From Kordiimonas gwangyangensis DSM 19435 = JCM 12864 (GTDB taxonomy: Bacteria; Pseudomonadota; Alphaproteobacteria; Sphingomonadales; Kordiimonadaceae), in assembly GCF_000375545.1 (NCBI RefSeq), contig NZ_AQXF01000001.1, positions 837,142-901,141 of the forward strand: a stretch of DNA of 64,000 nucleotides, written 5' to 3'. The notes under the pieces were generated by a model that searched no databases, was not told the DNA's origin, and was given only the letters and a program-made list of their open reading frames with translations. Each line of letters begins with the position of its first letter. Within the stretch, counting starts at the first letter, position 1. The position numbers and the translations under genes were made by a program. Shown here in pieces: positions 47,587 to 56,885 of the stretch.

Positions 47587-48519
47587 ATGAGTAAAATTAA
47601 TGGAGCAGACTTGGCACTTCTTGTGACATTTGACACGCTGATGGAAACCCGCAGCGTCTCAGGAGCAGCAAAACTTCTGTCGGTCACCCAGTCGGCCACG
47701 AGCCATAACCTCAACCGTCTGCGGCGGCTATTCGACGACCCCCTGTTTGTACGCGTGGGGCATGAAATGCAGCCCACCGTCCGCGCGCTGGAACTGGCTG
47801 AACCTGTAGGGGCTGCCCTGGCCGTACTGGGGGAGACCCTGCGGAATAGCGGCAATTTTAACCCGCTCATCTCAGATCGTGTCTTTCGCCTGGCGGTGAC
47901 CGACTATGTAGAAGCGATTTGCATGCCTACAATTGTGAAGTTGTTGGCGGAGGCGGCACCCGGCATCCACATCGTGTCACTACCTACCTTCGACAATCAT
48001 CTGGGCCGGATGGGGCGCTCGGTGGACTTGGCTTTCGGGCGGTTTGAAAAAGTGCCGTCGCAATTCCATCAGGCTGTCCTATGGCAGGAAAAATTTGTTG
48101 TGATTGCTGCTGCCGATCACCCACGTTTGCGGGAGAACTCCTTGACCCTTGAGCAATATCTTGCGGAAAAACATGTTCTCATCAGCCCAAACGGCAAGCG
48201 ACGCGGGCTGGTTGACGAGATGCTCGCAGAAAGGGGGCAGGAACGCACCGTTCAACATGCCACCCGGGGCTTTTCGGCACCGGCCAGGCTTGTGGCGGTG
48301 TCGGAGCTCATCGCCACAATACCGGAACGGATGGCTCGCCTGCAAGCACGTGAACTTCCCATACGATGCTATGAGCCACCGCTGCCTCTGGGTACATTCG
48401 ACTACAAGATGATCTGGCCGCCCATGGTTCACACCGACCCGGCGCACAAATGGATGCGCACGCTTCTAAAGGCCAAGCTGCCTTCGGCAACATTCGTAGG
48501 GCATTCAGTCTCGGAATGA
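47587..48519 (+). CDS. LysR-family transcriptional regulator
   Basis: A 310-aa LysR protein. The N-terminal winged HTH (LVTFDTLMETRSVSGAAKLLSVTQSATSHNLNRLRRLF) is clear, and the periplasmic-binding-type effector domain follows (VFRLAVTDYVEAICM). It starts at Met 47587; an upstream in-frame Met would put the start in AT-rich promoter DNA. It is divergent from, and probably controls, the M20-S33-epimerase-propeller operon. Confidence 0.93.
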   Translation: MSKINGADLALLVTFDTLMETRSVSGAAKLLSVTQSATSHNLNRLRRLFDDPLFVRVGHEMQPTVRALELAEPVGAALAVLGETLRNSGNFNPLISDRVFRLAVTDYVEAICMPTIVKLLAEAAPGIHIVSLPTFDNHLGRMGRSVDLAFGRFEKVPSQFHQAVLWQEKFVVIAAADHPRLRENSLTLEQYLAEKHVLISPNGKRRGLVDEMLAERGQERTVQHATRGFSAPARLVAVSELIATIPERMARLQARELPIRCYEPPLPLGTFDYKMIWPPMVHTDPAHKWMRTLLKAKLPSATFVGHSVSE

Positions 48520-48592
48520 CCAGATTGATTTGGATTCGCGGACTGGCATGCGCTAGCGTATCTTTTGTGTACTTGCTATTAGGGATGGCCTA

Positions 48593-49165
48593 TTAGGGAT
48601 GGCGCAGAAGGTAGGCTTGTGAACTCTTGGCAAGCGTCTCAGCCGCCGCAGCGCGGATCATTGCGCTCCCAAGCAGGCTCGAATAGGTGAGGAACGCTCG
48701 TACTCTCGCCGATTCTCGACTTTCCCCCATGTCCTGAAACGCCCCCTCGATATATGACAGCCGGTGCGTGTCCACCTCGGCCACTGCGGCTGCGGCGATT
48801 GGGTCGCGGGACGCCCAATGCCTGATAGAGAGTTCAATATCTGCACCATCATTAGCCTTTTTGCTGCTGTAAGGCAGGTTCAGAAGTTCCTGTAGTCGTT
48901 CCTGCGGGCCAAGTTGTGCATTGTTAAGCCGGGAAATAATCTGACTTGTGGCTTTCTGGCGCCACTTGCTGAGGATGGCCTGGTACAGCGCAGGGCGATC
49001 CTTGAAATGATGATAAAAACTCCCCTTCGTGACCTTGAGCTTGAGAGCAAGCGGCTCAATCCGCACGGCATCAATGCCCTTTTTGGCCAAAACATCCATT
49101 GCCGCATCCACCCAACTGTTTGTGTCAAGTGGGCCGATTGTCTTGCTACTCCTGCGCACGAACAC
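48593..49165 (-). CDS. TetR-family transcriptional regulator
   Basis: A 190-aa regulator with an N-terminal TetR HTH (WVDAAMDVLAKKGIDAVRIEPLALKLKVTKGSFYHHFKDRPALYQAIL) and a C-terminal effector domain. It starts at GTG 49165 after a GAGAGG site. It is divergent from the meta-cleavage-product hydrolase gene, in whose promoter a 14-bp palindrome lies. A matching palindrome before the dioxygenase genes suggests that it represses both. Confidence 0.88.
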   Translation of the reverse strand: MFVRRSSKTIGPLDTNSWVDAAMDVLAKKGIDAVRIEPLALKLKVTKGSFYHHFKDRPALYQAILSKWRQKATSQIISRLNNAQLGPQERLQELLNLPYSSKKANDGADIELSIRHWASRDPIAAAAVAEVDTHRLSYIEGAFQDMGESRESARVRAFLTYSSLLGSAMIRAAAAETLAKSSQAYLLRHP

Positions 49166-49260
49166 CTCTCAATGCCTTGAAAACATTACACTCTAGCTAA
49201 TGCCTCCCGCATAAAAAGTCAAAGAAATAGGCAACAATATAATCCAAAAATGTAAAAAAC

Positions 49261-49274
49261 ATACGGTACCGTAT
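49261..49274. promoter_or_regulatory. 14-bp palindrome ATACGGTACCGTAT, probable TetR operator 1
   Basis: This perfect palindrome of the form ATACG-N4-CGTAT sits in the divergent gap between the TetR gene and the upper-pathway operon. It overlaps the first T of a TTGACA -35 box (49274-49279), with a weak -10 (AGAATT) 17 bp further on. Repressor binding would block the polymerase. The same form recurs at 55528-55541. Confidence 0.72.
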
Positions 49275-49302
49275 TGACAATAATCAAATCTCGTGAAGAA
49301 TT
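49274..49302 (+). promoter_or_regulatory. promoter of the upper aromatic operon
   Basis: TTGACA (49274-49279) is followed after 17 bp by AGAATT (49297-49302), 27 bp before the hydrolase start. A good -35 with a poor -10 fits a regulated promoter. The operator overlaps it. Confidence 0.5.
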
Positions 49303-49329
49303 ATCCCAAGGTTAAACGGAGGGAAAAGC

Positions 49330-50169
49330 ATGTCTCTTGAAACTGTCGCAGGTGGGCGCGGAAAGCGCGTTAAGGCCTTTGGCCTTGAAACCAACTATCT
49401 TGAAGCTGGCTCCGGCGAGCCCTTGCTGCTGCTGCATGGATCCGGCCCCGGTGTTTCGGCCTGGACCAACTGGCGCCGGGTCATGCCCGCCTTTGCGGAG
49501 AAGTTTCATGTACTTGCACCAGACCTCGCCGGGTTTGGCTATACCGAACGTTCGGATGATTTCACATACGACATCAAGAACTGGGGCAAGCATCTACTGG
49601 GCTTCCTTGACGCCCTTGAACTCGGCCCTGTGCATGTGGTGGGCAATTCATTCGGTGGCTCATTGGCGCTCGCGGTGGCGGCCCGGTTTCCAGAGCGGTT
49701 CAAACGCATCTGTTTGATGGGCACCCCTTGCGGCAAGTTTGCCATGACTGCGGGCCTGCGGGCCGGATGGGATTATGAGCCTGGTCTCGAGAACATGAAA
49801 TCGGTCATGATGCATTTTCCCTATAACCCGGCCACGGTATCGGACGAACTCGTGCGCGAGCGGTATGAGGCCAGCCTTATTCCGGGCGCTCAGGAAGGTT
49901 TGCGCAATCTTCTGGCCAAGCCCTCGGACGACGGAGAGACCATTCTTTCCGGCATGCCGGAAGCGGTTGTCAGCCAGATTGGACATCCGACCCTGGTGCT
50001 GCAGGGTCGCGAAGACCGGGTCATCCCCATGGAAATGGCCCTGCGCCTCGCGACCAATATGCCAAGGGCAGAACTGCATCTGTTTCCGCAATGCGGTCAC
50101 TGGGTACAGGCCGAGCGAACCAAAGATTTCATCGATCTGGCGAAACGACATTTCAGTCAGGGAGCATAG
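49330..50169 (+). CDS. meta-cleavage-product hydrolase (BphD/DmpD-like)
   Basis: The 279-aa C-C hydrolase has HGSGPGVSAWTNWR (oxyanion region of this family), nucleophile Ser107 in VVGNSFGGS, an Asp in QGREDRVIPM and His257 in FPQCGHWVQ. It splits the vinylogous 1,5-diketone made by an extradiol dioxygenase into a carboxylic acid and 2-hydroxypenta-2,4-dienoate, which enters the lower pathway at 28.6 kb. It is the first gene of the upper operon. Confidence 0.92.
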   Translation: MSLETVAGGRGKRVKAFGLETNYLEAGSGEPLLLLHGSGPGVSAWTNWRRVMPAFAEKFHVLAPDLAGFGYTERSDDFTYDIKNWGKHLLGFLDALELGPVHVVGNSFGGSLALAVAARFPERFKRICLMGTPCGKFAMTAGLRAGWDYEPGLENMKSVMMHFPYNPATVSDELVRERYEASLIPGAQEGLRNLLAKPSDDGETILSGMPEAVVSQIGHPTLVLQGREDRVIPMEMALRLATNMPRAELHLFPQCGHWVQAERTKDFIDLAKRHFSQGA

Positions 50170-50172
50170 GCC

Positions 50173-50484
50173 ATGAGGATGAAGGTTTGCGCGCTAGACG
50201 ACCTCGACATTGGCGGAGCGATCAAGCTGGACGTCCAGCCTCCGGTGGCAGTTATACGGGGGGAAAGCGGCGACGTGTTTGCTATTGATGATACCTGCAC
50301 CCATGCGGATGCTTCCCTGTCGGAAGGCTTCGTGGAGGGAGACGCAGTTGAATGCCCCCTTCATATGGCTTTCTTCTGCCTCAAATCCGGCCAACCAAGC
50401 TGCCCGCCCGCCACCGTTCCAGTAAAAACCCATCGGGTTGAGTTGATAGATGGCGATATCTATGTCGAGATCAGTCGTGGCTGA
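50173..50484 (+). CDS. Rieske-type ferredoxin of the ring-hydroxylating dioxygenase
   Basis: A 103-aa Rieske [2Fe-2S] ferredoxin with the cluster ligands in CTHADASLSEG (Cys, His) and CPLHMAFFC (Cys, His). It passes electrons from the reductase encoded next to it to the terminal dioxygenase at 55.6 kb. It is four bases after the hydrolase stop and overlaps the reductase gene. The size matches BphA3-type ferredoxins. Confidence 0.93.
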   Translation: MRMKVCALDDLDIGGAIKLDVQPPVAVIRGESGDVFAIDDTCTHADASLSEGFVEGDAVECPLHMAFFCLKSGQPSCPPATVPVKTHRVELIDGDIYVEISRG

Positions 50485-51712
50485 CATTGCACACGTGGCG
50501 ATCGTGGGCGCAAGTGCCGCGGGTGCGGCGGCCGCAAGGGTCCTGCGGCAGGAAGGCTATCGGGGGCGAATTTCCCTTATCGACCGGGATCCAGACGGGT
50601 GCTACGAGCGCCCGCCCCTGTCCAAGCAGATGCTTCTCGCGGAAAGTTTCGATCTTTCTGCGGCCCAGCTCCTGAACGCAGACGAATGCCAGACGCTCGA
50701 TATAGCCACCTATTTTGGAATCGGGGTTGACGACCTTCAAGCAGCAACCGGCGAGTTGATACTCACGGACGGTAGGACCCTTCACGCCGATGTCATCCTG
50801 CTTGCCACCGGCGGCAAGGCCAGTTGCCTGCCTGTCCCCGGTGGAGACGGGGGTCTGGTGCATGTCCTCCGCTCCGCAGCCGACGCACGTCGCATCCGGG
50901 AGAAACTCGAAGACAGCGGGCGCATTGCGGTGATCGGAGGCGGGCTGATCGGTGCCGAAGCCGTGGCATCGTTCCTGAAGCTGGGGAAAGAAGTCTGCTG
51001 GCTGGACGGGGCTGCACAGCCGCTTGCCCATGTACTGCCGCAGCCCATCGCCGAATATCTCATCGCCCATCATGTCTCGGCGGGCGCCTCCCTACGGACG
51101 GATGTCAGAATCGGTGCGATAAGAGACAACAGCCCGCAGGGGGGTGTATGTCTTGAGCTCGGGGATGGCGAGCGTATAGCGGTGGATATGGTCGTGCTCG
51201 GTGTCGGCATGGTTCCTGATACCCGGTTGGCCCGTTCGGCAGGGCTCGCGCTCGCGGCGGGAGCCATTGCTGTGGACAAAAAACAGCGCACCAGCCACCC
51301 CCGCATATATGCCGCAGGCGATGTTGCCTCCTTGTATCTGGGCGCCGGTACTTATAGCAGGAACCAGCACTGGAAATCGGCTGAACATCAGGGGATGGCA
51401 GCAGCCCGGGCGATATTGGGCCTGCCGGTCCCTGAAACGCCGATACCATGGTTCTGGTCCGACCAGGGCGACCTGCATGTGGAAATGGCCGGAAAGAAGG
51501 GCGACGAGACCATCCTGCGCAATGAAGCAAAGGGCCTCGTTGCTTATGAGATGAAAGACGGGCGGATCGTCGGTGCGGCCAGCATCAACAACCCTAACGC
51601 GGTACGGCTCGCCATGCGCCTTATCCGCGCAGATGCTCATATATCCCCCACCCTGTTGCGGGATACAGGTTTCGATATGCGCAGTTTACTCAGGCAAGAT
51701 AAGGGGAAGTGA
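50462..51712 (+). CDS. FAD-dependent ferredoxin reductase of the dioxygenase
   Basis: A 416-aa BphA4/HcaD-type reductase with the FAD motif VAIVGASAAGAAAARVLRQEGY and the NADH motif IAVIGGGLIGAEAV. CYERPPLSKQ is conserved in the family, as is the C-terminal YAAGDVAS. It oxidises NADH and reduces the Rieske ferredoxin. It starts inside the ferredoxin gene at 50462 (or at GTG 50477), so the two are coupled. Confidence 0.92.
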   Translation: MSRSVVADIAHVAIVGASAAGAAAARVLRQEGYRGRISLIDRDPDGCYERPPLSKQMLLAESFDLSAAQLLNADECQTLDIATYFGIGVDDLQAATGELILTDGRTLHADVILLATGGKASCLPVPGGDGGLVHVLRSAADARRIREKLEDSGRIAVIGGGLIGAEAVASFLKLGKEVCWLDGAAQPLAHVLPQPIAEYLIAHHVSAGASLRTDVRIGAIRDNSPQGGVCLELGDGERIAVDMVVLGVGMVPDTRLARSAGLALAAGAIAVDKKQRTSHPRIYAAGDVASLYLGAGTYSRNQHWKSAEHQGMAAARAILGLPVPETPIPWFWSDQGDLHVEMAGKKGDETILRNEAKGLVAYEMKDGRIVGAASINNPNAVRLAMRLIRADAHISPTLLRDTGFDMRSLLRQDKGK

Positions 51713-51714
51713 AA

Positions 51715-52617
51715 ATGTCGTATATTTCAGCACTCGGCTATATCGGTCTGTCTGTCCGGAATCTTGATGCCTGGGTAGCGTTTGCCGAGAATATCCTCGG
51801 CCTTTCGTGCCACACGCGGGCTGACGGCAGCATTGACGTCCGTTGCGATAGCTATGCCTGGCGTATCCGTCTGATTCAAGGTGAGGAAGATGATCTCGTC
51901 TTCGCCGGGTGGGAGGTGGCCGGACCCGAACAGCTCCGTCTGCTCGCCGAGCATTTGCAGAACCAGAATGTCGAGGTCCGTTGGGCCTCCGCGTCGCACG
52001 CCGAAGATCGTGGTGCTCTCGAACTCTTCTCCTTCACCGACTGCGAGGGGTTGCAGCTCGAAGCCTTCTGCGGCCCTCTGCAACTGACGGAGAAGCCGTT
52101 TGCAAGCCCGCATGGTGTTGCCTTCAAGACAGGCAGCCAAGGGCTTGGGCATATTGTACTCACCGCAAAGGATATCAAGGCGCAGGAAAATTTCTATCGC
52201 TCGATCCTTGGTTTCAGGGTGTCCGATTATATCAACACGGAGGTGATCCCTGGCCGTCCCATTACCCTCAGCTTTATGCGTTGCAATGCGCGCCATCATT
52301 CACTGGCGCTGGCACCTGTGCCACTGCCGAAAAGACTCGTGCACTTCATGCTCGAAGTTACCGATGTGGACGCGGTTGGGCGGGCGATGTACCGCGCTAC
52401 CGACGCAGGGCATCATCTTTCTTTCACACTTGGGCGCCATTCGAACGATGAGATGCTGTCCTTCTATGTGCTCTCTCCCTCCGGGTTCGACATTGAATAC
52501 GGCTGGGGCGGCCTAGCGGTTGACGAAGACGAGTGGCACATCAGGACCCATAGGAAAAATTCGGCATGGGGGCATCGCTTCCAGCGCCCGCCTCGTGCGC
52601 AGGCACCGGCGGAGTAA
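51715..52617 (+). CDS. extradiol ring-cleavage dioxygenase, BphC-type
   Basis: A 300-aa type I extradiol dioxygenase with two vicinal-oxygen-chelate halves. The iron ligands are visible as His146 (GLGHIVLTAKD), His210 (RLVHFMLEV) and Glu261 (FDIEYGWG), almost exactly as in BphC. It opens a catechol with a ring substituent next to a hydroxyl to give the substrate of the hydrolase. It follows the reductase by two bases. Confidence 0.94.
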   Translation: MSYISALGYIGLSVRNLDAWVAFAENILGLSCHTRADGSIDVRCDSYAWRIRLIQGEEDDLVFAGWEVAGPEQLRLLAEHLQNQNVEVRWASASHAEDRGALELFSFTDCEGLQLEAFCGPLQLTEKPFASPHGVAFKTGSQGLGHIVLTAKDIKAQENFYRSILGFRVSDYINTEVIPGRPITLSFMRCNARHHSLALAPVPLPKRLVHFMLEVTDVDAVGRAMYRATDAGHHLSFTLGRHSNDEMLSFYVLSPSGFDIEYGWGGLAVDEDEWHIRTHRKNSAWGHRFQRPPRAQAPAE

Positions 52618-52646
52618 GCGGTCAACGCAGCCAGAAGGACGTCAGC

Positions 52647-53606
52647 ATGAACTCATCATCCGTTATCACCGACCTTAACAGAGGCTTGAGCCTTCCTGTC
52701 GTCGTAGCCCCAATGTTTCTCATTTCCGGTCCTGACCTGGTTATCGCGGCCGGGAAGGCGGGTCTGTTGGGGGCGTTTCCGGCCCCCAACGCCCGGACGC
52801 TTGAGGATCTTTCCGGCTGGCTGGGCCGCATCGAGGGCGAGCTTTCTACCGCAGGCCGATCCGGTCAATGGGCGATCAACATGATCGTTCACGGCACCTA
52901 CGACCGCTTCGATGCGGAGATCGAGATGGTGGCCGAATATAAACCGCGGATCGTCATCACGGCCCTCGGCAGCCCGAAGCGAGCGCTGAACAAGGTGCAC
53001 GCGTTCGGCGGGAAAGTATTCTCCGACGTCATCAATGCCGAGCAGGCACGCAAAGCTGTTGATGCTGGTGCCGATGGGCTGGTGCTGGTATGTGCGGGCG
53101 CAGGAGGACATACAGGCAATTACTCGGCTTTTGCCTTCGTTGAGGAAGTGCGGTCTTTCTGGGATGGCCCTTTGATTGCTGGCGGTGCGGTGTCAAACGC
53201 CCGAGGCGTTATGGCCATGCTCAATCTGGGGGCAGACTGCGCCTATATGGGGACCCGCTTTATCGGTTGCCGGGAGAGCCTCGTCTCGGATGACTACAGG
53301 CAGATGCTCATCCGGGCCCGCATGCAAGACATCATTACGACTGCAGCGATTTCGGGTGTGAAGGGCAACTGGATGCGCGAGAGTCTTGAGCGGAGCGGCT
53401 TCGACTTTTCCCAGGTCGACGAGACGAAGAAGATAGATTTTTCCAATATTCAGGGCGACCAGAAAGCCTGGAAAAATATTTGGGGCGCTGGCCAGGGCGT
53501 CGGGGCCACCACTTCCATTGAAGATCTTTTCTGCGTAGTGGACGGGTTGAAACAGGACTGGAACTGGCTTCTCCAGACACAGGAAGCGCTCAGGCACTGG
53601 AGTTGA
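52647..53606 (+). CDS. nitronate monooxygenase-like FMN protein
   Basis: A 319-aa NMO/2-nitropropane dioxygenase-type TIM barrel, with VVVAPMFLISGPDLVIAAGKAG at the start, GADGLVLVCAGAGGHTGN (FMN phosphate region) and MLNLGADCAYMGTRF. In strict NMOs it oxidises alkyl nitronates; relatives are enoyl reductases or unknown oxidases. It lies inside the aromatic operon between dioxygenase and ligase genes, so it may act on a nitro- or unsaturated side chain. The true substrate is not evident. Confidence 0.82.
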   Translation: MNSSSVITDLNRGLSLPVVVAPMFLISGPDLVIAAGKAGLLGAFPAPNARTLEDLSGWLGRIEGELSTAGRSGQWAINMIVHGTYDRFDAEIEMVAEYKPRIVITALGSPKRALNKVHAFGGKVFSDVINAEQARKAVDAGADGLVLVCAGAGGHTGNYSAFAFVEEVRSFWDGPLIAGGAVSNARGVMAMLNLGADCAYMGTRFIGCRESLVSDDYRQMLIRARMQDIITTAAISGVKGNWMRESLERSGFDFSQVDETKKIDFSNIQGDQKAWKNIWGAGQGVGATTSIEDLFCVVDGLKQDWNWLLQTQEALRHWS

Positions 53607-53661
53607 CGGGTACGGACGGAAAGGCCCGTACAAGCGCTGATACGATCGGGAGGGATAAAGA

Positions 53662-55512
53662 ATGGCCGATAATGATACGGCGGACGAAATTTTTGCACCG
53701 GCGGCAGTTACAGTATCGCGGCAATGCGACGGCTCCATGCTGGTCGAGAATACGATGCCCCTCGCCGACGTGCCGGACACGGTAGTTGATGTTTTGGAGA
53801 GCTGGGTTGCAAAGCAGCCGGACGCAACCCTGTTCGCCGAAAAACGAGACGGGGAGTGGCGCTCGGCATCCTATGGGGATTTCTGGTCTCGTGTTGAGGC
53901 CCGGGCCTCTCGACTTCTGAACGCTGACTGTAATGGCGATCGTCCGCTGATGGTCCTTGCGCCGAACAGTATTGAACATGCGGTCACGATGTTCGCCTGC
54001 ATGATGGTAGGTATTCCCGTGTCTTCCATCTCGCCGGCATATGGCACAGCAGGCGGCGACTATGCACGGCTTTTACAGCTTGTGGAGATTCTCGGGCCAG
54101 GCGCCATATATGTCGATCCGCTCCCGTCCTTTGCCGACGCGGTTGAAGCGATCAAGGCGAAAACAGGGCTGCAGGTACTGGGCACGACGAACGACGATAC
54201 CAATGCGGTTGTAGCTTTTGATGCACTTGAAAAAGCACCTGCATCTTCTGTCGCCGCTGCTCGCACACGGGTCGACGGACACTCTGTTGCCAAGATTCTG
54301 TTCACCTCGGGCTCTACCGGATTACCCAAGGGCGTGATGAATACCCACAGAATGCTGTCGTCCAACCAGATTGCGTTGCGGCAGGTCTGGCCTTTTCTGG
54401 CTGAACATCCTCCCCGGCTGCTTGATTGGCTACCCTGGAGCCACACATTCGGTGGCAACGTATGCCTGAACAGTGTCATCTTCAACGGCGGCAGCCTCTA
54501 TATCGATGACGGCAAACCGGCGGCGGGTCTGATCGAGCGCAGCGTCCAGAATTTCCGCGATGTTGCACAAACGGTTCATTTCAATGTCCCCGCCGGGGTG
54601 GAAGCCCTGCTCCCCTTTCTGGAAAATGACCCGGAGTTTGCGCGAAGATTTTTTGTCGACCTCAAGGTCTTCTTCGTGGCCGCGGCAGCCCTGCCGCAAA
54701 AAACGCGCGACCGCGTGGCGCAGGCGGGCCTCAAGGCGACGGGACGCCCGGTTGTCTTCTCCGCAGGGTGGGGATCAACCGAAACAGCGCCCTTCTCCAC
54801 TTGTGTTCATGACGCAAGCGATCGGGCTGACAATATCGGTATCCCCATCCCAGGAACTTCGGTTAAGCTGACACCAGATCAGGGAAAGCTTGCCCTCTCG
54901 GTAAAAGGCCCGAATGTTACCCCCGGCTATTGGCGCAATAGCGCCGCCACCCGCGAGGCCTTCGATGCAGATGGTTTTTACCGAATGGGAGATGCGGGTG
55001 AACTATTGAATGCGGAACGGCCGGCCGACGGCATCGTCTTCAACGGCAGGCTATCCGAGAATTTCAAGCTGCTGTCCGGCACGTGGGTCAATGTGAACAA
55101 GGTACGCCTCGGCATACTCCCGCTGCTGCGTCCCTATTTCACGGATGCCGTTGTCACCGGCCATAACCGGCACGATATCGGTTTGCTGCTCGTGCCCAAC
55201 CCCGCTGCACTGAAACCCGTCATGAACCCGGACGATATACCGGCGGAGGCGCTTGCCGTTCCCACGGTCCGTGAAGCCGTACAGCAGGCGCTCGATATCT
55301 ACAACCGTGACCATCCGCGCAGCAGCACAAAGGTGGCGCGCTGCGGCATCCTACCCGACCTTCCGAGCCTCGCAACCGGCGAGATAACCGACAAGGGATA
55401 TCTCAATCAGCGGCGACTGACGGAACGATGGGCGGACCTGATTGAACAGCTTCATGCCGTCCCCGGTGCCAACCGCCAATCGCTCCGTTTCCTGTTAGCG
55501 CGGAACGCGTAG
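53662..55512 (+). CDS. feruloyl-CoA-synthase-like acyl-CoA ligase
   Basis: A 616-aa ANL enzyme. It has the P-loop LFTSGSTGLPKGVMNTHR, the aryl-acid stretch LPWSHTFGGNVCLNSV and the following GGSLYIDDGKP (a hallmark of FCS-like enzymes), SAGWGSTETAPF, and YRMGDAGE. The C-terminal Lys is in TDKGYLNQRRL. It activates an aromatic or hydroxycinnamic-type acid, or the acid released by the hydrolase, as a CoA thioester. It ends the first upper transcription unit. Confidence 0.88.
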   Translation: MADNDTADEIFAPAAVTVSRQCDGSMLVENTMPLADVPDTVVDVLESWVAKQPDATLFAEKRDGEWRSASYGDFWSRVEARASRLLNADCNGDRPLMVLAPNSIEHAVTMFACMMVGIPVSSISPAYGTAGGDYARLLQLVEILGPGAIYVDPLPSFADAVEAIKAKTGLQVLGTTNDDTNAVVAFDALEKAPASSVAAARTRVDGHSVAKILFTSGSTGLPKGVMNTHRMLSSNQIALRQVWPFLAEHPPRLLDWLPWSHTFGGNVCLNSVIFNGGSLYIDDGKPAAGLIERSVQNFRDVAQTVHFNVPAGVEALLPFLENDPEFARRFFVDLKVFFVAAAALPQKTRDRVAQAGLKATGRPVVFSAGWGSTETAPFSTCVHDASDRADNIGIPIPGTSVKLTPDQGKLALSVKGPNVTPGYWRNSAATREAFDADGFYRMGDAGELLNAERPADGIVFNGRLSENFKLLSGTWVNVNKVRLGILPLLRPYFTDAVVTGHNRHDIGLLLVPNPAALKPVMNPDDIPAEALAVPTVREAVQQALDIYNRDHPRSSTKVARCGILPDLPSLATGEITDKGYLNQRRLTERWADLIEQLHAVPGANRQSLRFLLARNA

Positions 55513-55527
55513 TTTTTTGACTCCTAC

Positions 55528-55541
55528 ATACGCATACGTAT
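55528..55541. promoter_or_regulatory. palindrome ATACGCATACGTAT, probable TetR operator 2
   Basis: The site has the same ATACG-N4-CGTAT form as that at 49261, here extended to ACATACG...CGTATGT. It lies 18 bp before the dioxygenase alpha start and between a TTGACT -35-like box (55517-55522) and the start, so bound repressor would block this second unit. Confidence 0.68.
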
Positions 55542-55559
55542 GTTGAGAAAGGATTGAAA

Positions 55560-56885
55560 ATGCAGGACTTATCCGCACTGATTGATCATGAGAAGGGTAT
55601 CATCGATCGTCGCGTTTTCTGGGACGATACGATCTACCAACTTGAGCTTGAACGAATTTTTGCCCGTGCCTGGCTTTTTGTCGCTCATGAAAGCCAAGTC
55701 AAGGATCCCGGCGATTTCGTGACAACCTATATGGGTGAAGACGCTGTTATCGTGGCCCGAGGCAAGGACAAGAATATCCATGTGATGCTGAACTCTTGCC
55801 CGCATCGGGGCAACCGCGTCTGTTTTGCAGGGGAAGGGAAAATCCGCTCTTTCGTATGCAATTACCATGGGTGGGCATTTGGCCTCGATGGTGCGCTCAA
55901 TGGGATGCCCAACAACGAGCTTTATGACCATACACCCGGTTTCAAAAAAGAGGACTGGGGCCTTCACAAGGCGCGGGTAGCAAGCTATCGCGGTTTGGTA
56001 TTTGCAACCTTTGCCCCAGATGCGCCGGGGCTTGACGACTATCTCGGCGATTTCCGCTGGTATCTTGATGCCATTCTGGACTGCGCCGATGGCGGGACTG
56101 AGTTTCTGCCGGGCACTACGCGGTCAGCCCTCAAAACCAACTGGAAATTTCCGGCGGACAATTTTGTCGGCGATATCTATCACGCTCTCTGGACCCATCT
56201 GGGCGGAGCTGAGCCCACCCTCGGACCATTCGGCGGCGTAAAGGTCGATAATGACACCTCCTACCAGGCCAGCGTGAACGGGCACGGGTGGGAATTCTCG
56301 GTGCAGAATAACTTCGGCAATGCCGCCACGATGGGGGACCGGGAAATCGTCCGGTATATGCGCAGCGAATATGAAGCCATGGAGAAGCGCCTTGGCAAGG
56401 TCAGGGCGAAAATGTGGGGGTCGGTCGGGTCTGCCAATATTTTCCCGAACTTCGCCTTTCTGCCTGGATATTTTACCTTCCGCCTGTTCCAGCCGAAAGG
56501 ACCGCACGAGATCGAACTTCACGCCTGGACGCTTGTACCTAGCGCGGTCTCGGATGAACTGAAGGATCGTTGGCGCATCGGCGCCATGCGCACCTTCTCG
56601 CCGGGCGGAATCCTGGAGATGGACGACGGCGAAAACTGGGAACACGCCACCACGGCCAACGCAGGAGCGATCACACGGCAGCAGAAGCTTTGCTATACCA
56701 TGGCCCCCCGCGCACAGGAAAAAGACAGCGTCCTGCCCGGACGGGTCCATCATGGCCAGCTCAATGATGCTAACCAACGGCTTTTCTACAAGAGATGGCT
56801 TGAATTCATGATGGCGGAGGACTGGAGCCAGATTCCGCTGGACCCGATCAGCAAACCCTTAAGCCAGGGGGCCATAACATGGTGA
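55560..56885 (+). CDS. ring-hydroxylating dioxygenase alpha subunit
   Basis: A 441-aa Rieske oxygenase large subunit. The [2Fe-2S] ligands are C80/H82 in NSCPHRGNRVCF and C100/H103 in CNYHGWAF. The mononuclear iron site has His208 and His213 in DIYHALWTHLGG. It adds both atoms of O2 to the ring to give a cis-dihydrodiol. It is followed by the beta subunit and the dihydrodiol dehydrogenase, while ferredoxin and reductase lie 5 kb upstream in the previous unit. Start at 55560 (ATG). Confidence 0.95.
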   Translation: MQDLSALIDHEKGIIDRRVFWDDTIYQLELERIFARAWLFVAHESQVKDPGDFVTTYMGEDAVIVARGKDKNIHVMLNSCPHRGNRVCFAGEGKIRSFVCNYHGWAFGLDGALNGMPNNELYDHTPGFKKEDWGLHKARVASYRGLVFATFAPDAPGLDDYLGDFRWYLDAILDCADGGTEFLPGTTRSALKTNWKFPADNFVGDIYHALWTHLGGAEPTLGPFGGVKVDNDTSYQASVNGHGWEFSVQNNFGNAATMGDREIVRYMRSEYEAMEKRLGKVRAKMWGSVGSANIFPNFAFLPGYFTFRLFQPKGPHEIELHAWTLVPSAVSDELKDRWRIGAMRTFSPGGILEMDDGENWEHATTANAGAITRQQKLCYTMAPRAQEKDSVLPGRVHHGQLNDANQRLFYKRWLEFMMAEDWSQIPLDPISKPLSQGAITW

